The notes: a model not told the origin generated them from the letters alone. A stretch of 64,000 nucleotides of DNA from Silurus meridionalis (GCF_014805685.1 NC_060886.1:15440608-15504607); one strand, 5' to 3'. Positions 47,601 to 61,350 are shown, counted from the stretch's first letter. Made by a program: numbers and translations.

Positions 47601-50219
47601 GAATAATCAGTTTTTTAAATGGACATGGTTTTGTTTAGGCAATCACATCTACATTTTAAGACAAAAGTAAGGTGATTGAGAAACGTTTAATTAAATTTTA
47701 TTCAAGACTAGCTAAATGTGGATTTATTTTCGAAAGAAAACTTTTCCATTTTGTTTTTTATCTGCCTGCTATTTGTTACTGTTTCCTAAAATTAATAATT
47801 CAGACAATTTGATCCACCTTGGACACTGATGGACAATGTTACAAATATTAATATGTACTATCAGAAATTGAATATGAAAATATATGCCTATAGGGACACA
47901 TATGGGTACCAATTTATGTTTAGACACTCCTACCTTCTCTGCTTAGCAAAAAAAAAAAAAAAAAGGCAGTCATGTCAGATTATTGGCAAATCATGAATGC
48001 ATAATAGCAAAGAGAAGAAAAAATATTTACTCATTTATATATGCATTGTGGAATGATTCCTAAATTGTAGTATTGATGCTGGTAGATCTGTTAAGGCCCT
48101 CAAATATGATTTACACCATTTCAGATCACATTTTAGAACACTGTGTTATGAAATGACATTAGGTGTAGGACAATATTTAATTTGAAATTCTATTATTGCA
48201 TTTGTTATTTTCATTTTGTGTCAAATTGCAAATACTGTAAGGGAATTAAAATGATACGGAAATACAGAAATGCATGACTAAATAATCTTCTAATATTTTT
48301 TTCATTATAAATTATCCAGCATATATTTTACATGCTACCCAAATATTCTTTGAGGCTTTAATGCAGAAGAAGCAAAATATGGATACCAAACATGTTTGGG
48401 CCTCATTAACAGCAATTTTAATGTAATGAAAAACTATAACAATAAAGTATTTTCTGGGAGGGGAAATCATCTTTTAAAAGTGTGCCAATCTCTACCAACT
48501 GCCTGACAGGCAGACATTTTTTTCTACATATATGTGACTGGGACATAGCATTATCCCTACTGTCAAAACAATTTACCGTGGCAGGTAGGTAAGAGTAGAT
48601 AATACGATTTCCTCCACTGGGTGGATGACTGACGTGATGTTTGTATGGTGACAGTGATGGATTGTACTAAAATGGGAATATCTGCTGCATAAACCAATAA
48701 AGTTGTTAATAGCAAAGGTAGACCTATAGATAGTCTTGGTCTTTTGGCTACTTTCTCTTGACATCTCATCAGCATTAAGGAATTGGTTTAGTTGGAGATA
48801 AAATATAAGGTATCATATTTACAAACCAGTTCATATTCCAGAAAATAGCATTAATATATAGGAATAAAAAAACAAGGTCAGTTTAAGGCAGTACACATTC
48901 AGCTATTAAGGGCAATTAAGAGAGTTCATCATGCCCTCTGGCAGTTAGTCTAGTACATACAATAAGAGGGTAGCTAACTGAAGGTTAATGGAATACAATA
49001 TGATAAAATAAGCTACTACTAACTGAGTTACAGATCTCTCTCTCTCAGGTCCTTAAAGCTATAAAACTGAAAAAAGCATGTCCATGAACTTACAGGCTCT
49101 GATAAAGATCTAATTGCAAAAGTTTAATCACATTTCGATTCATGCTTTATAAATTCGAAGCACATGGTGACGGTTCTCTGCACTGAAATCTAATTCAAAG
49201 AAGCTCTATAATCTAATGGTGCTCTTTTGTTTATCAGAGTAAATAAGGTAAAAACAAAGCAAGTAAGCAAAATATGCCTTATTATCACCGCTCTTATTAA
49301 CATAATGACCTTATTTGCCTACAGATTGTCCCTATTAGCCTGGTTTATCGCACCGGGTTCAGTGGATAATGAATGGCCAAGGTCCTATATCACACAGGGA
49401 ACCCTGACATGCCTTTTATTACTTTTACACTAAACGGAACAAATGATGGGGCTTTAGTTTGGTGATTACTAACTGTATCCTTGATGTGGCAGTGAAAAGC
49501 GCACCCTCTTTTAATATTTGATTATTGTTTTTCAATCCAATTCTATCCAATTCATCATTTTGTCTTCTAATTTACTAGGCCTGTGACACATTTTACAAGT
49601 TTTTGTATAAGTGGTCTAGATAATGAGATAAAATCTTTTGATGTCTAATTGTTTTAGACAAAAAAGGAAGAAACGAAAAAACATTTTGCTCACATTTTGT
49701 CTTTACACTAAGAACACTAAATATCATGTTAGTACTGTAGTAGGGTTTTTGCCGGAAATGGTTGTAGGTGTAGCATTTACCTTTTATGAGGGCCCTTTTA
49801 ATATGCTCACAATATATTTAATTATGAATGTTTTACATAAAAAAACTATCAATTTATTCCAACATGCAATTCATATGGTACATTAAATTATGTTTGTCTT
49901 AGCAGAAAATAAAGCATTGAATTGTTGGATACACAAATACATAGAGAGGTGGCAATGCTGCAGGGTTATGCATATTATTAACAATGTGGATGTCATGGGT
50001 ATTTTTCTACAAACAATGCACTGTGCATGCATTTTTGTGACACATCAAGCTTGTTAAAATGGTTCGGAAACAACTGGTAGTGAACAGTAAGCTTAAAAAA
50101 AAAAACTGTGAACAGCATCTGCCTATAGCCAACCAATAAACCAAAGAAAACATCTGATGGCTGGATTTGTTTCTCTGCTTGTTTTTCTGACATCTATACA
50201 GAAAAAAATCTAAAGGGAA

Positions 50220-50520
50220 TATTCATTATAATTCATTATCTGCTCCACCAAATTGCATTAAGCTTATAAAATATTTCTTTCACTTGTTCAAAGCCTTGTT
50301 AGAGCTTAAATTCAATTACTGTTCACTATAACACACTGTCAAGTCTCTTTAGCAAATCATTAGTCAGGTTTATTTCTGGGCAGAGTGCAGCTGCTTGACC
50401 AGTTTAATCGTTGTGAGACTGCTAAAGGTCTGCTAATGAAGCAAGAATATGATGGGCCAGTAGTTGGCTCAGGCCTGAGATTTCCAAAACTTTCACAAGA
50501 TCAAAGTGGTACAGAGCAGA
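50220..50520. promoter_or_regulatory. candidate conserved non-coding element
   Basis: Repeat-free sequence with 'tcattataattcattatc', 'tctgctaatgaagcaag' and 'agtttaatcg'. Composition only; no test of conservation was possible. Confidence 0.22.
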
Positions 50521-50618
50521 AGATTCAGAAAATTGTCAGCTTTAAATGAACCCCACCAGAGACCTTAATTTTAATATAAGGCTGTATGAGAGAGGGAGAA
50601 ATACTCTTACTGTCATGC

Positions 50619-50623
<5 letters not shown>

Positions 50624-50682
<59 letters not shown>
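50624..50682. repeat. (AT)n microsatellite
   Basis: About 29 AT units next to the left edge of the Tc1 relic at 50735. Confidence 0.95.
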
Positions 50683-50692
<10 letters not shown>

Positions 50693-50734
50693 CACTAATA
50701 CTACAATCATTGTGAAATGTTAAAACAGAATCCA

Positions 50735-52089
50735 AGAAATGTTTGCAAATGAATGAAAAAGAAAAGATTGAAAACACTTGAGATTTAGCTCAGGTGCCTC
50801 CCATTTCTCTTGATTGTTGCTGAAATGTTTTTACACCTTAACTGCAGTCCACCTGTGGTAAAATAAATTAATTTAACATGATTTGTAAAAAACACATCTC
50901 TCTATAGAGGGCCCTTACAGCTGACAATGCATATAAGAGCAAAATTGTTCCAAGATCTGGGGAACATTACAAAAACATATTTTGCTGCAATAAAGATTTC
51001 CAAGAGCACAGTAGTCTTCATAATTTTCAAATAGAAGTTGTTTAGCACTACTGGGACTTCTTCTAGAGTTGGTTGCCCAGCCAAACTGAGCAATTGGGGT
51101 AGAAGGGCCTAAGTAAGAGAGGTAACGAAACATCCAATTGTCACTCTGATTAAGCTCCAGAGATGCTGTGTAGACAAAGTTTCAGAAGGACAACCATCAC
51201 TGCAGCCCTCCACATATCTGCGCTTTATGGCAGAGTGACTGGAAGCCTCACATCTGTGCAAAAACACATAAAAGCCCGCTTGGAGTTTGCATTTAAGCAC
51301 CTGACGGACTCTCAGACTGTGTGAAACAAGATTCCTAGTTAGATTAAACCAAAATTTTAAAGGTTTGTCCTCAAATATAAACATTATGTCTGGAGTAAAC
51401 CAGGCACCACTTATCACCTGCTCAATACCATCCCAACAGTGGTGTCAGCATTATGCTGTGGGGGTGTTTTTCAGTGATGTTGGAAAGTACATGGAGCAAA
51501 GTACAGGCATATCCTCTATAAAAACATGTTCCATAGGAACTCAGGCTGGACTGAAGGTTCTCCTTCCTACTGTACTTAACAATGACCATGAGTACACAGC
51601 CAAGACAACACAGGAGTGGCTTAGGGACAACTCTGTAAATGTCCTAGAGTGGCCCAGTCAGAGGCCTGATTTGAACCCTATTGAACATCTTTGGAGAGAT
51701 CTGAAATTGTCCCCATCAAACCTTACTAAGCTTAAGAAGTTCTGCAAAAAAGTATTTCAGAATATTCTCTAATCCAAGTGTGCAAAGCATATTGCATCAA
51801 AAAGACTAGAGGCTGTAAGTGCTGCCAAAGGAGCTTCAACTAAATAAAGAATAAAGGGTCAGAATACTTATATGCATATGATATTTCAGGTTTTTTTTCT
51901 TTTTAGTAAATGAAGACTATATGTAATATGGGAATGTATAATTGATTTCTAGAATTCTGTTGTCACTTTGTCATTGTGGGGTACTGAGTGTATATTAATG
52001 AGGAAAAGATTTATTTGAACGGTTGTAGTATCATCCTGCGAAATAAAATTGAAAACAGTGAAGGGGGTCTGAATACTTTTTAAATGCAT
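50735..52089 (+). mobile_element. Tc1-type transposon relic, full length but dead
   Basis: Nearly the full span of an abundant fish Tc1 lineage, plus strand. Landmarks in order: 'gagatttagctcaggtgcct', 'ggacttcttctagagttggt', 'agaaggacaaccatcactgc', 'gtggcccagtcagaggcctg', 'tttgaaccctattgaacatc', and the end 'agggggtctgaatacttttt'. The transposase is broken by many stops and shifts; the longest surviving piece (51365-51772) ends in the PDLNPIEHLW catalytic-Glu region. The catalytic Asp regions are not open in one frame. Confidence 0.85.
51365..51772 (+). pseudogene. Tc1 transposase pseudogene fragment
   Basis: A 135-codon open stretch. Its last third (TAKTTQEWLRDNSVNVLEWPS, then PDLNPIEHLWRDL) is the C-terminal catalytic region of a Tc1 transposase. 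Upstream parts of the same gene lie in other frames, so no functional protein is expected. Confidence 0.8.
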
Positions 52090-52382
52090 ATATATATATA
52101 CGGGTCACCCAAGATCTTCCAGCTTCATGACGCTCACTTTATGCTCACTTATAAAGAAAAATACTATGCCTTTAAAAAACACCGCAATATGTTGATACCG
52201 ATGCATATAAAATTTTAATTCTACATATGCCAAACTGGAATTTGAACTGATGCTCCTAAAAAAAAGTCTGCCATTTTCCACTGCTAAATGTTGATCAATC
52301 CAACACATTTCTCACAGTGGACTGAAAGAATTGACTAGGTTTTGAGATCAACACTTATCCATACTCGTCAGAGAGAAAACAA

Positions 52383-52385
<3 letters not shown>

Positions 52386-52422
<37 letters not shown>
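52386..52422. repeat. (GT)n microsatellite
   Basis: About 18 GT units. Confidence 0.95.
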
Positions 52423-52424
<2 letters not shown>

Positions 52425-52782
52425 TAGGAAAAATTGTTAAACAGTTATTTAATGTTTTTTAGCTCTCTGGAATCTATTTGAATGTTTTGGCTTGTTTTCC
52501 AGCAGCACAATTGTCATTTTTTCAGGCCTGCAAATTAACACTGTTTTATATTTTGAGCTATGGGGTTAACTGCTATATGAGAACCGGCAAATATATGTTT
52601 TAAGAAAAATGCTGTATGTACACAGCACACCCATGCAGACGGAAGGAAAGATATCATCTAAGACTTTGCACATATCCAACTGCGCTACAGTGACCTCTGA
52701 TGGTTTTGCCATGCAGTGATTTACAGTTTTGAAGAATGGGAAAAATGTTATTTTCATTTAAAAGTTGTGCCATGTAATCAAG

Positions 52783-52872
52783 TCTTTTTATAGCACTTTT
52801 AACAATGGACCTTGTCTCAAAGCATCTTTAGAGAATTTAAGAATAAAAGTGAATTATGTGTATTTATCCCTA
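52783..52872 (+). repeat. second copy of the repeat at the window start
   Basis: 'accttgtctcaaagcatctt', 'gagaatttaagaataaaagt' and 'gtgtatttatccct' match positions 5-54 of the window with substitutions. It is truncated before the 'ggcaaggaaaaactcc' part. Confidence 0.65.
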
Positions 52873-53490
52873 CATATTGTCATGTAGATTCCATTCTATT
52901 AACAAGTGTTTGTCACTTCATGCATTAAAAAAAACCTAGATATTGTAATAAAGTGTAACCAGATATTTGTCGGTTTTTCTTTTTTCTTCTTGAAGAAGCT
53001 TTAAAGTAATTAAAGATCATTAATGATGCAGATATAATGCAACATAATCAGAAGAGGCGAATACTGCATCGGAAGCTGTGATAGTAAGATGATGGATGAT
53101 CTATCAGCAGATTAGTCTCAGTCAAATTGAGAAAAGTTAAATATCTGTTTGGCTGTTTAGATTTGTAGAGTTTCTGTGCATACCCTCCACATGCTCCTCT
53201 TGTTCTCTAGTATGTGAATGGCTCTGAGGGTTAATCCCTTCTAGTTATAAAGAAATGTATAAATGCATCTCCACAAAGTGCACTCCATTCAGGGTGAATT
53301 TATTTATTACGTAACATCTGCAGTTGATGTAGAAGTAGAATGGATAAGAAGAGGTGAAATTAAGAGTCTGATATATTAAGAGTCATTTTAGTAGGTTCAA
53401 CATGTTCTATTTTGCTGAACAATTAATTTGTTGTATGTTTTTCTGTTTGATTGCCACCAAAAACAGCAAATTGGTCTTAAAACATTTTTA

Positions 53491-53560
53491 GCTTGGTTGT
53501 GTCATAGTGTTTCATCAGCAGGCCTGCCCAGACCCACAATCGAGTTCAAATGATTTTATT
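53491..53560 (+). repeat. local direct repeat, copy 1
   Basis: 'gtttcatcagcaggcctgcc' and 'cagacccacaa' recur in copy 2, 420 bases downstream. The pair may be a small segmental duplication or two insertions of one unnamed repeat. Confidence 0.6.
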
Positions 53561-53910
53561 GGGTTATTAAACATCCAGTGATGTTTGATTTCCATCCCCC
53601 CTCCAGAGGACAGTGTGCTGTTTGTCAGCCTTTATATGCTGCTGTAACTGTATGTAACTATACCTCAACTTTCTGAACATAAAATGTGATTTAGCTTAGA
53701 AGCTGATAGGTCTAACAGTTGGTGTTGAGTCCTTGGTGAATCACATCTTCATTAAAGTGGTTATTTAATAGGTATTGTTGTTTATTTACTATGGACAGTG
53801 CACATGGCAGGGCTGCAGATTGTATATGAAAGACATTCAGGGAGATTTGACATGCTATTGAGGAACTGACTGTTCAGGCAGAAATAAACAGACTAACTGC
53901 AGACTTTTCA

Positions 53911-53990
53911 GCTTGTGTGTCATTGTGTTTCATCAGCACAGGCCTACCCCAGACCCACAACTAGTCGACACCAGTTCAAAAAATACATTT
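53911..53990 (+). repeat. local direct repeat, copy 2
   Basis: 'gtttcatcagcacaggccta' and 'cagacccacaa' match copy 1 at 53491. It carries a small insertion ('tagtcgacacca') before the shared 'gttcaaa'. Confidence 0.6.
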
Positions 53991-56900
53991 CATTATTTTA
54001 CCAGCAGCTGTGGTGCTAGAAGTTATAGGGCCTTACTAAATGTGCTAAGCTTCTTAAGAGCACTGTTTTGCTTTTTCTCCACTTCTACTCTCCTTTACAT
54101 TTTCCCACTTCAGGCAATGTATGCACTCTTTAATGTGTAAACATATTTCATCCTCAATTGGTCCCTCGGTGTCATAGTGGAAAGATATTCGAATAGAAAA
54201 CAGTTGTTTCTGCTAATATGCTAAATAACAGCTGCTACTGAGAGGATTTCAGTTTGTTTAAGGGTTTTGAGTTTTTGAAAATGCAAGCATGATATTTTGC
54301 TTCTAAAAACACAAAGAATATATTTGTTAAAGCCCCCATTAATGATAACCTTAAGAGGTTTTTTCAATTCAGATATTTTAGCAATTTGTACTTTTTTATT
54401 CTTGTGTGAATTGTCATGTACACTCACTTTCCACTTTATTAGGAAAACCAGTACACTTGCTGATCACACAATTATCTACCCGACTAATCATGTGGCAGCA
54501 GCACATTTCAAAAGATTCTGCAGATACAGGTCAAACATCAGAATGAATAAAAATATTTCTCAGTAGCCTTTCCAGTGAGATGTTGTATGTATACTGTAAA
54601 ACGTGGCAGTGTAAATGACTGAGATGAGTAACCACTACTGAAATGTGTATAAATGTAATTTTTACTTTTCTGGATTACTGAGAACTTAGTAACTGAAAGC
54701 TTAATATCTTTCATTTGTGCATGACTCATGTGAAGGTTACTGATTCAAACAATATTGGTTTTACTCATAGACCAAACCAGATTATTTTACATTTCTTCTC
54801 TACACCTCATACAAAAAAAAAAAACCTTTGTGTGTTTTGTCAATTAACTTCAATACAGTGAGTTCAGCTAGTAAACAGTACAGGTCAAAGGGAATTTGAT
54901 TAAAACTACAAAAGATACAAAACTACAATTTCATAAAATCCCTTCCTTATATTGGTTTGGACAAATGACGGTGTAGGTAGAAGTTTGTATGTCCTTTCTG
55001 TCCTAAGATAAATTGCCTCTAGAACAATGTAATGTGGTGAGAGTAAGTGAGCAGTTTTTAATATAGTTTTTTTTGTAATAAAGAACATTTTAAATGACAA
55101 TTAGTTTTTTGAAAGTTACTGACTGTATTTGGTTTAAATGAACTTTTGAAATGAAATAAGTTAAATAAACAAACATTTCTAGCAGTTAGCTGTAGTTATC
55201 GATATTTAAAGCAAGCAATATTTTATTTAAACTTTTTAAAGACAGTTAGTTTCCAATTGATATTACAGCTTGTTATCCCTCAAACATGTTTTGTATTTAA
55301 ATGTTTTGCATTTTTTCTATAGCATGAGCTGCTTTTGTGTCAGTGTTCAGTTAACAGGGAGATTGACAGGAGGTAGGGCCATGAGTCTCTCATGACAACA
55401 TCACATCAGTGACCTGCACTGTAGCTTTTCAAGTGTGAACTTCACCAGCTGGCTGCCTGCAGCACAGAAGACATGTGTCATTCTACTGTGCTTTGTCAAG
55501 GTACTGATGGAGCCTTTTAGGGGTGAAACTGTGGCCCAGTGGAAACATAAAGCTTGTAGTTGATGTCATTTTACAGCTGTTTGCTCAATTATGACCTCAA
55601 TATCTCAATCCATTTGCCCTCAGATTAAAACTTTGTCTACAGTGAATACATGGGTTTTCACTGTGATGCCAGATGCCAAGTGGCCTTGCATGAGTGCTGT
55701 TTCAAAAGATTTGTCCTCACTCATCACATTGTTAGGCCATAATGGTGATCTCTCCCCTTGTTGCTATTCGTCTATCAGTTGCCCTCTGACTCATGGCCAA
55801 TTTTCCCTCTCTGGTATCTCGACAGTAAACAGAAAGCTTTCACAGCTGCCCATGTTTTCCCCTTTGTCATCTTAAGAGAACTTTTTGTTTAACATTTCTC
55901 TTTCATCATTAAAAACTAGAGATCTGTGGTTTCAGCCTTCAATCAACCAACTTTTGTGTCTCTGCACATTTTCTTAATTATTGGAATGTTTAGGTGGCAC
56001 TGGCTACTCTGAACCACATATCCTTCTCTAAGATTCTGTTACCTGAATGCTTTTTATGGGTTGCACATTATCATTGCAGATTAGTGTGTGTTCTCACTCC
56101 AAAGCAGGCATAACATGGCTTCTCAGAGTCAGTATAGTAAGTTAATTGCCATAGCATGGCTAATTTCTAAAAGAAATTTTGGCCATATGAAGTACTGAGT
56201 GACAAGGGTTTTTCCCATCAGAAAGACATGCACCACATGTCCATAGCTTAACAAGAGGTTCACACAGAGTTATTGAGTCTTGACAGCGCATGCCAGCAAG
56301 TCTTTGTCTTTAACAGGTGGTATGTATTCAGCCAGTTATTACGCTTAAATCTGAGTGTGAAGGTAAAGACTAAAAACTGTCTAATACAATGTTCAGGACA
56401 TGGTACATTATAAACATAATTTAATTCCCCAGTCAGGAAGTGCAACTAAAAACTTGATAGGACATTTAAAAATTGCATCTATATCTATCTCTCTCTTATT
56501 AGGTACACAGTAGTTAATCATGGGGCAGCCCTGATGCTCTAGAGAGCTAAAAGGTATAGGCTTGCAGGGAAATATTTGTCTTTTTCCTCGTAACATCAAC
56601 TGATTCTCAATAGAATAAGAGGCAAACAGCAGACTGTCAGTACTGACACCACTAATGTGGAATACGTAAAGCTTGCAAGCACACAGCTATAATTCTGACA
56701 GTTTTAATTATTTAATTAAATACAACCGCAATGACGTATCAGTGACAACCAAATACCAAATAAAGGCTGAATTTATAATTCTTCTTCTTTTAGCATTTCC
56801 TCAGGGTTTACGAAAAGCCTGTGTTACTGCTAAACATGCCAGTGCCAGGAAGGAAATGTATCTCTTGTGTGAGGATACACAATGAATGATTCTGGAACAT

Positions 56901-57309
56901 TCTCTTGTTTATGTCAACATACACATATCTGCCATGCAATCATTATTCCAGGACCTGTAGATTTGTTAGCTTCCTAGACGTTCTACTCTTGTTTTATTTT
57001 TAGTATTTGTGAGAAGTGTCACATTTGGGAAGAAATTAAGAAGAGCTTGCAGCATGAATTAATTTAGGTGCTGCATTTATTTGACCAGTGTTACTAAAAC
57101 AGAATAGATTCATGAATGACATTGCTCTTCTATTGCAACAAAACATTTAGTTATTTATTTTTATACTTTGTACATTATTCTTTTAGTCATTAAATTATAT
57201 GATGGCTCTTTTGACAGGTTTATATTTTCTGACAATTATATAAAGGTTTTAACACTTTTAATGAAACAATTTAAAAGTTTCGATTGACCTTTACAGCCTG
57301 TTTAATGTA

Positions 57310-57760
57310 CATTAAATGGCTAAAATCTTTTTAGACACCTGACCATCACACTCATATGTTCCAGATCCAGTTCCAGATTTAACCTATTATAATAACCTAC
57401 ATTTATTAAGAAAGGTTTTCTGCTAGGTTTGGGATTTGTTCTTATACGCCCACAAGAGCATTACTGAGGTCAGGAGCTGATGTCAGTTTAGAACGCCTTG
57501 GGCACAGTCTGCATTTCAGTTTATCCCAAATGTGTTCAGTGGGGTTGAGGTCAAGCCTCTGGGCAGGCCAATTGAATTCTTCTTGGTACATCTTGATTTT
57601 CACGGAGCTCACTTTGTCTGTAGGGGCATTGTCATGGTGGAAAAGGTTTGGGGCCCTATGTGCCTTTGTAAATTTTAAGACTACAGCATGCAACCGGTTT
57701 TGCAGAACCACAAGTAGAAGTTTGATGGTCAGGTGTGGACAAAATCTTGGACATACAGTG
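57310..57760 (-). mobile_element. internally deleted Tc1-type element, minus strand
   Basis: The ends are inverted: 'ttagacacctgaccatcaca' on the left, and the reverse complement of the right, 'tgtccacacctgaccatcaa'. They frame only the last third of a Tc1 transposase on the minus strand (FHHDNAPTDK, WPAQRLDLNPTEHIWDKL). The lineage is the fish Tc1 with '...gtggacacctgaccatc' ends. About 1 kb of the element is missing. Confidence 0.78.
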
Positions 57761-58639
57761 AAGGTTTAAATGTATTTTTAAGTTGTTTTTGTTTTATATG
57801 TATGTTTTATATGTTTGGGAGCATAATTTTTTTTTATAACACAGATCTGATTGCACTTATAACACAAGACAAAACCTTGCTTGTTCTCACGCATAATTTG
57901 ATATAGTTGACTGACAAAGGGTTAATGGGCCAAAACAACTCAATTAAAAAAGTCAATATTTTTGGTTCCCATTATTAGAGTTGTGGACATGCTGCTAAGA
58001 ACAGTGCACTCTCTAAAGTGTACCATCTGGCCAGAGTACAGACAAACGCCTTCGTTCATATTAGATGTTTATTTTTCTGAGAGTGATGCCATTAATATCA
58101 GCCTTCAAAATGACAGATTATCATCACTAGTTAATCAGTGTTATTAGGAGATAAATATCTGTAATTTAATCTGTACTGTAATTTCTTTTACATACGATTT
58201 ACAATTGTATGTAATTAGGTAATTAGCTTAGATCTCACCAGCTCACAATCCTGTAGAGTTCAGAGTGTCTGGTGTTTGAAGATTACAACAGTTAAGGGTC
58301 CTTTTGTGCCTTTTTGTGAATGAAAGTCATTTCTTGTTGGACTAAATTAAATGCACGTTATAGCAGACTTTAAAAGTGTCTTGTGGAAAGTCCACTAGTC
58401 TACCTTTCCCAGTTAGAGTTCAAATGTTGCACAATGACTGCATACAAGGGAAATAAATGCTGTACATTAAATTTCAGTAGAAAAACTATGTGCAGTTGAT
58501 AAAATAAAGCCTGGTTCTGATCAGGCATATTTAAACAACTATCAAGGATTTCTTTGTTGCTCTGCATGCTCTCACCCCAAGGCAAGTCTTGGTTTCAACA
58601 TTCTAAAGTTATACTCCTTTATTTACAAAGTAATTTGTC

Positions 58640-59165
58640 GGTTAGTGTTAATTTCCTAAATGCGACATAAAAGGAGCACATTGCAGAGAGGAGGGGAGAG
58701 AAAATTTAGAGAAGAAAATCATAAAAACAGCAGAGAATCAGGCAAATTGCTTCCATGTGTGCCCTGCTGCTGAGCCAAGCAGTGCATACTTGTTCCTGAC
58801 CCTCCGAGCAGCAACCAATTCTGTTTGAAAGGCACTGTTCTTTAATGAAGGCCTAATTTTTATTGCCACTCCATTGACTTCAAAGCAGTTCAGGTTGCCA
58901 AACATAATTCCACTGGAGGTATTTTCAGGTGCACTGCAAATAGTTCTTAAATAATTTCCCCATTAGGTGAGTTCTCCTTGAGTGCTGCGCTTTTAGGAGT
59001 GAATGTTTTGACTGTTGGTCTCCAGGCCTCTCTCTGGCCCTCTTCTTGGAGAGTCAAATGCCACTTAGTGGCTCTGTGACTTTTCAGCTGCCCCTTTGAG
59101 GAGGCTGCGGAGTCTCCCTTGTCAGTCATGTGCCAAAAGGCTACAGTGAAAAGCTAACATTAGAG
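58640..59165. promoter_or_regulatory. candidate conserved non-coding element
   Basis: Repeat-free, balanced composition, with 'gttctttaatgaaggcctaa' and 'ttaaataatttccccattag'. Short minus-strand open frame (59129-58947) without features. Regulatory role inferred from context only. Confidence 0.25.
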
Positions 59166-59447
59166 GATTAGAGAATTAAAATAAATCCAACCCAAGAAGG
59201 CTAATGGTCACTGCCTTATTGCACATGACCAGACTGCCATTATAAATGGGTTCTCAAAGGAGTAGCAGATTGAAATCCAGCACTAAGTTTTCTGTGTTTA
59301 AGGCAGGCATATCTGAGTAGGTCCCCACTTATCCAAGTGAAATTATTACCATTGCTTTTGTCATAGAATCTTGTCCTACATGTGTTGGATTAGCTATATA
59401 GACTTTCCTTCATGTGATAAATTAGTGCTGGATGCAGTGGAGTAGGA

Positions 59448-59645
59448 ATTATTTTTGCAGTCAATAGCATGTGCCTGTTAGACTTAACAGAAACCGACTG
59501 AAAGTAAATATATATACATATTCATCTACATTTATTTATATATACATTTATATATATATTTTATATAAATATATTTATATTTTATATAAATATAAAAGCT
59601 TCTGTCAGTCTAACAGGCACATCACATGCTCATCATTGCAATAAA
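59448..59645. mobile_element. short inverted-repeat (hairpin/MITE-like) element
   Basis: The left arm (about 59455-59492) contains 'gcatgtgcctgttagactta'. The right arm (about 59596-59645), read in reverse complement, contains 'tgtgcctgttagactgacag' flanked by matching 'ttgcaatga...gcatgtg'. The ~100-base loop is almost pure A/T. Arms of roughly 40 bases would form a strong hairpin. Confidence 0.65.
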
Positions 59646-59654
59646 AAAAATAAG

Positions 59655-59656
<2 letters not shown>

Positions 59657-59723
<67 letters not shown>
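59657..59723. repeat. (AT)n microsatellite
   Basis: About 33 AT units immediately right of the inverted-repeat element. Confidence 0.95.
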
Positions 59724-59725
<2 letters not shown>

Positions 59726-61039
59726 CATATGTAATCTTTCTCAAGATTTTGATCCAGGCAATCAATTTTTAATTTAATACAAACTTACAATGTTTGTATT
59801 AAATTAAGAAATAATGCCATCAAAGCACATGTGTTTTACATTGTACACATTCTAAATGAATTATGTGTATCTTGGGCATCAATGACTCGGCTTAGAAAGC
59901 CATTAAATTCATTTTGCCTTAGTCAAATGCTTTATAGACAACTTCATAAAAAACTGAGAACCTTATGAAAGGTAATAATATGAAGGAAGTGAAAGCCATA
60001 TGAGCTAGAGATTTCTGGTGTGAACTTAGCCACAAATATATTCCAACAATAAACTAGTGTGCTTTTTACTATTTGTTTTTTTGTTTGTTTGGGTTTTTTT
60101 TGTGTGTAAGATTTTGGTGTTCTTTAATTATCTTCACCCCAAAGCAATCTACTGCCTTTTTGTAAAGTGCTTGATTTATATTCAAACCAAACACTTTTGG
60201 CAAATATACATAACATATTTAATAAGAAAACAGGCAGTAAATCATGGCATAATGCCTAATTACATCTTCATAATTTCTTATAACTGACTTCTTGGAATCT
60301 AAGCTTCTAGTTTTCTCAAATTGTCAGCCTGTAATCACCATTACTCATGTGGCCTAGGCCCATACAGTGGTAGGTAGTGTTCAGTGACCGTTTACAGCTT
60401 TTTTTTTAAGTCTGTTATTTGCATGTGTGCTTTGCTTATGTCTAGTATAATTAGATCTGTTTTCATTTTGTTTTTCAGATTGTTACATATCTCACATTTT
60501 AAACCCGTTCTATGTGAAGAGCAAATTAAATGAAGTTGTAATGTGACATGAGGGAAGCATCCAAAGTTGCCTAAGATGTCATAATTAGTTTGGGTCATGA
60601 GAGCCTTAAAGACCACCCCCAGATCCAGGTCTCTTCCACTGAATGTGGATATCTCTCATCATCCCCAATAAACATTACCTTTTCATTCCTGATAAATAGA
60701 AACGGAAAATTTCTCAATTTTGTAGACTGTGTGGTGCCAGTATGGGATTAAATCTATCCAGTGGTTTCTAACCAAGCCCTCAGTGTATTGCAGTGGAGCA
60801 GCACTGAGGCAGCACTGTTTTAGAGACAGATTTTGTTTGTACATGTCAGCCTCATGTTTAAGATCAGATCAATAACTTGAGACTGATGTTCTCCATGATT
60901 CATGACTACAGCTAACCCTATTTCTTTGGACAAACAAGTCTTAATTAATGAGTTTGTTGTGAGAAGGTATCTAGGTATCTGTTAAACACACACACAGGTC
61001 AGGTTAATAAGTTCTTTCTGTAAACAGTGTGTTCTTTAT

Positions 61040-61350
61040 GGGTTCTGTGTTGGGTTTTCGTGCCTCCTTTGGGTGTTGTCAGTGTCAGCTCCTTGCTCTC
61101 TTGTCCTGGAAGGCTACTTCTGCTCCCTGGAGATCGCTGAAGCCCTTGGCGCCATTTCTTTTAAAGCAGCTACAGGAAATGAGAGCTTGACCCCTACTTC
61201 AAGAGGAATTAGGGCCATCTGAGCATTTTGGGCAGTGGGAAAGCATTTATCTTTCTCGCAGCCAACGGAATTGTTTTGTCAGACATTTGAAGTGTATGGA
61301 TATGCAGTTTGTTTTCAGCTCTGATCTTAATCCGTACCAGAGAAACTTGG
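61040..61350. promoter_or_regulatory. candidate conserved non-coding element
   Basis: One of the more GC-balanced, repeat-free blocks of the desert ('cttggcgccatttcttttaa', 'gaattagggccatctgagca'). No splice-bounded open frame. Confidence 0.28.

Noticed and set aside
47180..47606. Overlapping open frames of 65-108 codons in the desert
   Set aside because: No domain, no splice context and no promoter; they lie in a block better explained as regulatory DNA.
57442..57711. 89-codon minus-strand frame as a host gene
   Set aside because: It is the C-terminal part of a Tc1 transposase inside a deleted element.
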